Shown here piece after piece: positions 60,628 to 64,000 of a DNA stretch of 64,000 nt. This DNA is from Molanna angustata. Taxonomy: Eukaryota > Arthropoda > Insecta > Trichoptera > Molannidae. Location: NCBI GenBank assembly GCA_963576475.1, contig OY754981.1, positions 744,001 to 808,000 on the forward strand. The letters run 5' to 3'. The position numbers and the translations under genes are program-made. The stretch's first letter is position 1. Every line of letters begins with the position of its first letter. The notes below the pieces were generated by a model. It was not told the origin of the DNA, searched no databases, and saw only the letters and a list, made by a program, of their open reading frames with translations.

Positions 60628-63216
60628 ATGACGAACAAAACAGTTAAGTGTTCACTTGCAGCTTTAAATTTAAAGTGTTTATTCGATTTCGCTATACAGG
60701 CGAAATTAAACCCCTCGGAATCGAACATAATAAAATTTAAAGTGCGTTATTCTGACTTAGAGAATATCAAATCCGAGTTTTATGAGAATCATATTCTCAT
60801 AGAAGCCGCGGCAAAGTCTGATTTCGATTCTGAGACACATAGTGATAGGTATAATCAGTTTATCGAAAACTATTATGAAATCAAACAAATATATTTTGAA
60901 TTATGTAGTGATAAGCAAGTATCAAAAAATAATGAAAGCAATAGAATTCAAAATATCAGTCTGCCACATATACCGTTGCCTACCTATAATGGTTCATATG
61001 TAGATTTCAACAATTTTATCTCGATATTCAATACATTGATTCACTCGAATAATCAGTTAAATGGCATTCAAAAAATGCATTATCTGTCCTCTTGCTTGAA
61101 GGATGATGCCTCACGTGTGATAAAACACTTATCCTTAAGCGAAGAAAACTATGATCTGGCATATAAACTTATTAATGAACGTTTTAATAATGTGAGGTTA
61201 ATTGCAGATAATCATTTATCGAATTTGCTCGCCGTTAAGCCTGTGGAAAATGTATCACAGTTGCGTAATTTTCTAAATATTGTCAAGGAAAATTCGCAGG
61301 CGTTAATTTCTTTGAATATCAATGTTAATGAGTGGGACTTTATTTTGGTTCATATATTAATAAGAAAATTGTATTCTGATTTACGCTGCGGATTTGAAAT
61401 AACATTGCCCAAAAATGAGATGCCAAAATTTCCCAAACTGTTACAATTTTTGGAAGATCAATGTCATGTCTTAGATGTTACTTCTGTGCAATTTTCAAAG
61501 GGAAAAACATTCAAGAGTACATTCCATTCTGTGCTACCTTCTAATAACATTAAATGTCATTTCTGCAAGAATCAAGCGCATGCAATTTTCGCATGCGAAC
61601 AATTTAAAAGGCAGGACGTTAAAACACGTCGTGATTTTGTAAAGGAAAATCGACTGTGTTTCTCTTGTATGAAAAATCACGATATTAAAAATTGCAAGAG
61701 TTCCGGAAAATGTAAATTGTGTCAGTCACATAAACATAATACTTTGCTACATTTCGAAAACAAACAAATTGTTCAAACAGTTTCAGATCAAAACAAGTTA
61801 ATTACATCTGCCGAAATTCATTCAGGCACAATTTCTCAAACGAAGCAAGTCATACTTGCTACAGCTCGCATACCTATTAAAGATTCATTTGGGAACTTTC
61901 ATCTTGTACGGTGTCTGCTAGATAGTGGGTCAATGTCCTCCTTCATAACGGAGAGTTGCATTCAGCGTCTATCATTAAAGCGCAATAAAATTCAGGTTCC
62001 AGTGACGTCACTGGGAGGAAATATTACTCAGGTTCGCGGTTCAGTTTTTCTTACTATGAAACAACGCAGTGGTGAATTAATTTCTACTACGGCCCTAGTA
62101 CTAAATCGCCTAACCAATAATATACCATCAGCCCGTGTCCCTCAAAGGGTTTTTAATGCATATAAAAATTTATCCCTTGCTGATGAATATTTTTATGAAC
62201 CTGCTCAAATAGACGTTCTATTGGGAGCAGATTTGTATGCAAGTCTTTTGGATGGCTCGTCAGTTCATTTCTCAGAAGGCATACCCACGGCATTAGGAAC
62301 CATCTTTGGCTATGTTATTAGTGGTCCATATGATGATTCATCTCATCGCACGTTGAGCAATAATCTTGCGATACATTCCTTCCACTCAGAAACTTCGTTA
62401 GATAAATTAATTGAAAATTTTTGGCACTCAGAAAATCTTCCTGAGGTAATGCCTTGCAACCCAGAAGATGATCAATGTGAGGAGTTTTTCATGAAAACTC
62501 TTCAAAGAATACCTAACGGTAGGTTCATGGCTAGACTGCCATTTAAGAAAATTCACCCTCAACTGGGAAATTCTTACAACGCCGCGCTGCGTAGGTTTTT
62601 AAATTTGGAAAAACGATTTTCTCAAAATGAAAACCTAAAATTCGAATATACAAATTTTATGAATGAGTATTTATCATTGGGTCATATGACTCTTTATAAG
62701 GGTGTGACTCAACCTGGTAAGCATTATTATATACCTCATCATGCCGTTTTTAAAACAACAAATCAGTCCAAAAAAATTAGGGTAGTATTTGATGCGAGTG
62801 CACAGACATCTACTTCAGTTTCTCTCAACGACTGTCTGTATGCTGGCCCCAAATTACACCACGATATTGCAGACATCATACTTAACTTTCGTATTCATCC
62901 AATAGCTTTAATTTGCGATATTAAAATGATGTTCCGTCAGATTCTGATTGATCCCAAGGATCAGCCATATCAGTTGATTCTTTGGAGAGACTCTCCTTCA
63001 GATCCTATTAGACATTACGCCTTGTGCACAGTCACATATGGCGTGACGTCATCGCCTTATGCCTCCATGAGGGTGCTCCGTGAGCTCGCAAGGATTGGGG
63101 AGTCTCAGTTTCCTATGGCTTCGAAGGTCTTACAGTCTCAAATATTTGTTGATGACATCATCACCACTGCTGCAACACTTCAGGACTACTTAAGCAGGAA
63201 CTTATTTCACTGCTAA
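60628..63216 (+). CDS. BEL/Pao Gag-Pol polyprotein, first frame
   Basis: Starts at AAAATGACG (60628), the first Met in frame with a purine at -3. Gag-like region up to residue 290 (LPTYNGSYVDFNNFISIF, then WDFILVHILIRKL, about 118-250). Two or three zinc knuckles at 310-375: CHFCKNQAHAIFAC, CFSCMKNHDIKNC and CKLCQSHKH. Aspartic protease LLDSGSMSSFI (430-440), later VLLGADLY. RT: IRVVFDASAQ (717-726), LICDIKMMFRQILI (761-774, first Asp), VTYGVTSSPYASMRVL, and FVDDI (840-844), the catalytic box. The frame ends at HC then TAA, where the normal continuation is displaced by one base. Domain order is that of BEL/Pao elements. Confidence 0.9.
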   Translation: MTNKTVKCSLAALNLKCLFDFAIQAKLNPSESNIIKFKVRYSDLENIKSEFYENHILIEAAAKSDFDSETHSDRYNQFIENYYEIKQIYFELCSDKQVSKNNESNRIQNISLPHIPLPTYNGSYVDFNNFISIFNTLIHSNNQLNGIQKMHYLSSCLKDDASRVIKHLSLSEENYDLAYKLINERFNNVRLIADNHLSNLLAVKPVENVSQLRNFLNIVKENSQALISLNINVNEWDFILVHILIRKLYSDLRCGFEITLPKNEMPKFPKLLQFLEDQCHVLDVTSVQFSKGKTFKSTFHSVLPSNNIKCHFCKNQAHAIFACEQFKRQDVKTRRDFVKENRLCFSCMKNHDIKNCKSSGKCKLCQSHKHNTLLHFENKQIVQTVSDQNKLITSAEIHSGTISQTKQVILATARIPIKDSFGNFHLVRCLLDSGSMSSFITESCIQRLSLKRNKIQVPVTSLGGNITQVRGSVFLTMKQRSGELISTTALVLNRLTNNIPSARVPQRVFNAYKNLSLADEYFYEPAQIDVLLGADLYASLLDGSSVHFSEGIPTALGTIFGYVISGPYDDSSHRTLSNNLAIHSFHSETSLDKLIENFWHSENLPEVMPCNPEDDQCEEFFMKTLQRIPNGRFMARLPFKKIHPQLGNSYNAALRRFLNLEKRFSQNENLKFEYTNFMNEYLSLGHMTLYKGVTQPGKHYYIPHHAVFKTTNQSKKIRVVFDASAQTSTSVSLNDCLYAGPKLHHDIADIILNFRIHPIALICDIKMMFRQILIDPKDQPYQLILWRDSPSDPIRHYALCTVTYGVTSSPYASMRVLRELARIGESQFPMASKVLQSQIFVDDIITTAATLQDYLSRNLFHC

Positions 63217-64000
63217 AAATGGGAGGTTTCGAGCTACGTAAATGGTCATCGAATTGCAACCAGTTGCTTGAAGATGTACCAGCTGATCATTGTGAAGTGC
63301 CAAGATCTTTCGACGTTGCAGACTCGTCTCCTTGCATTAAGGTCTTAGGGATCCAGTGGGATTCATTAGCTGATGTGTTTAGGTATCGAGTGAATGTGCC
63401 CGGAGATGAATGCACCAAGAGAGCGATTTTATCTACTATTGCAAGAATATTCGATCCATTGGGTTGGATCTCTCCTATAACGTTCAAGGCAAAATTAATC
63501 ATTCAGAAATTATGGTTGTTGCACACTTCTTGGGATGACATTCCGCCTCAAGAAATTGTCAAAGAATGGAAGAATTTTGTAGCTGATTTAAGTGTTATTG
63601 AGAGATTTAATATTCCAAGACAAGCATTTCACGAGGGTTTAACTGAAGTATCCATACATGGATTTTGCGATGGTTCACTCTGTGGATATGCTGCAGTCGT
63701 GTATCTTAGAACCGTGAACAATGAGGGTCAGGTGAATGTCAGCCTCTTGGCAGCTAAGTCAAAGGTAGCCCCTGTGCGCACGAAGATGACTATCCCTAGA
63801 CTAGAATTAAATGCTGCATTGTTGTTAACACGTTTAATAAATTTTTGCGTTTCGTCATTCCTTGGTAGAATCAAAATTGATAATGTAATTTGTTGGTCAG
63901 ACTCCACTATTTGCCTGTCGTGGCTCCAAACCCCGCCTCACTTACTACAAATCTACGAAGGAAACCGTGTTTCCCAGATTTTAAGTTCTACGGCCCATAT
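63180..64000 (+). CDS. BEL/Pao Pol continuation: RT thumb and RNase H (cut by window edge)
   Basis: In the frame one base back, GLLKQELISLLKMGGFELRK and WSSNCNQLLEDV continue the RT thumb. VLGIQWDSLADVFRYRV, RAILSTIARIFDPLGWISPI and KAKLIIQKLWL follow (the typical A17-type connector). RNase H: IHGFCDGSLCGYAAVVYL (Asp), KMTIPRLELNAALLLTRLI (Glu) and ICWSDSTICLSWLQTPPHLL (Asp). The frame is open to the right edge; integrase and the 3' LTR would lie beyond. A single deleted base near 63180 would explain the break. Confidence 0.9.

Overview
The window reads as AT-rich, repeat-dense insect nuclear DNA. Lepidoptera is my best guess, for three reasons: the abundance of TAGGTACCTAC-type words, the particular set of decayed non-LTR retrotransposon C-termini, and the many short tRNA-derived SINEs. 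The order is an inference, not a demonstration. I see no convincing host protein-coding gene, no rRNA, no functional tRNA and no CRISPR array. Almost everything recognisable is transposable-element material, much of it nested.

Layout. From 1 to about 39 kb the window is a graveyard. It holds C-terminal relics of at least six non-LTR (LINE) lineages, with copies near 3.1, 5.2, 5.8, 9.0, 9.2, 10.0, 12.1-13.2, 16.5, 17.1-17.8, 18.7, 20.4, 27.7, 28.1, 31.0-31.9 and 33.9 kb. It also holds three tRNA-derived SINE families (called D, E and M here), a non-tRNA short retroelement (C), several terminal-inverted-repeat (TIR) or foldback elements, and tandem repeats: a 17-bp array at 12.0 kb, a 14-bp minisatellite at 26.4-26.7 kb and an 86-bp array at 34.4-35.0 kb. 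From 40.0 to 43.1 kb lies a young but heavily scrambled Ty3/gypsy (Mag-like) LTR retrotransposon with two identical LTRs and internal segments in both orientations. From 43 to 59.6 kb the graveyard resumes, with further LINE relics, a 0.6-kb unclassified repeat (H), and two 1.1-kb copies of a third repeat (J), one of which carries three later insertions. From 59.7 kb to the right edge lies the 5' portion of a BEL/Pao LTR retrotransposon: probable 5' LTR, leader, and a gag-protease-RT-RNase H frame broken by one frameshift.

How the parts relate. The autonomous elements (LINE family A, gypsy, BEL) are the plausible enzyme sources. The non-autonomous ones parasitise them: repeat C ends in nearly the same 3' sequence as LINE family A, which suggests its copies were mobilised by that LINE. 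Nesting gives relative ages: the MITE at 1.3-1.8 kb is older than the LINE tail that splits it; repeat J is older than the LINE, SINE-like and Penelope-like insertions inside it and older than the BEL element that cuts off a J fragment at 59.68 kb.

No previously undescribed functional system is evident. The most unusual structures are the scrambled gypsy element, the shared LINE/SINE tail, a foldback element with arms made of TTCGAA-type repeats, a palindrome-bearing 86-bp array, and a minisatellite that arose inside a dispersed repeat.
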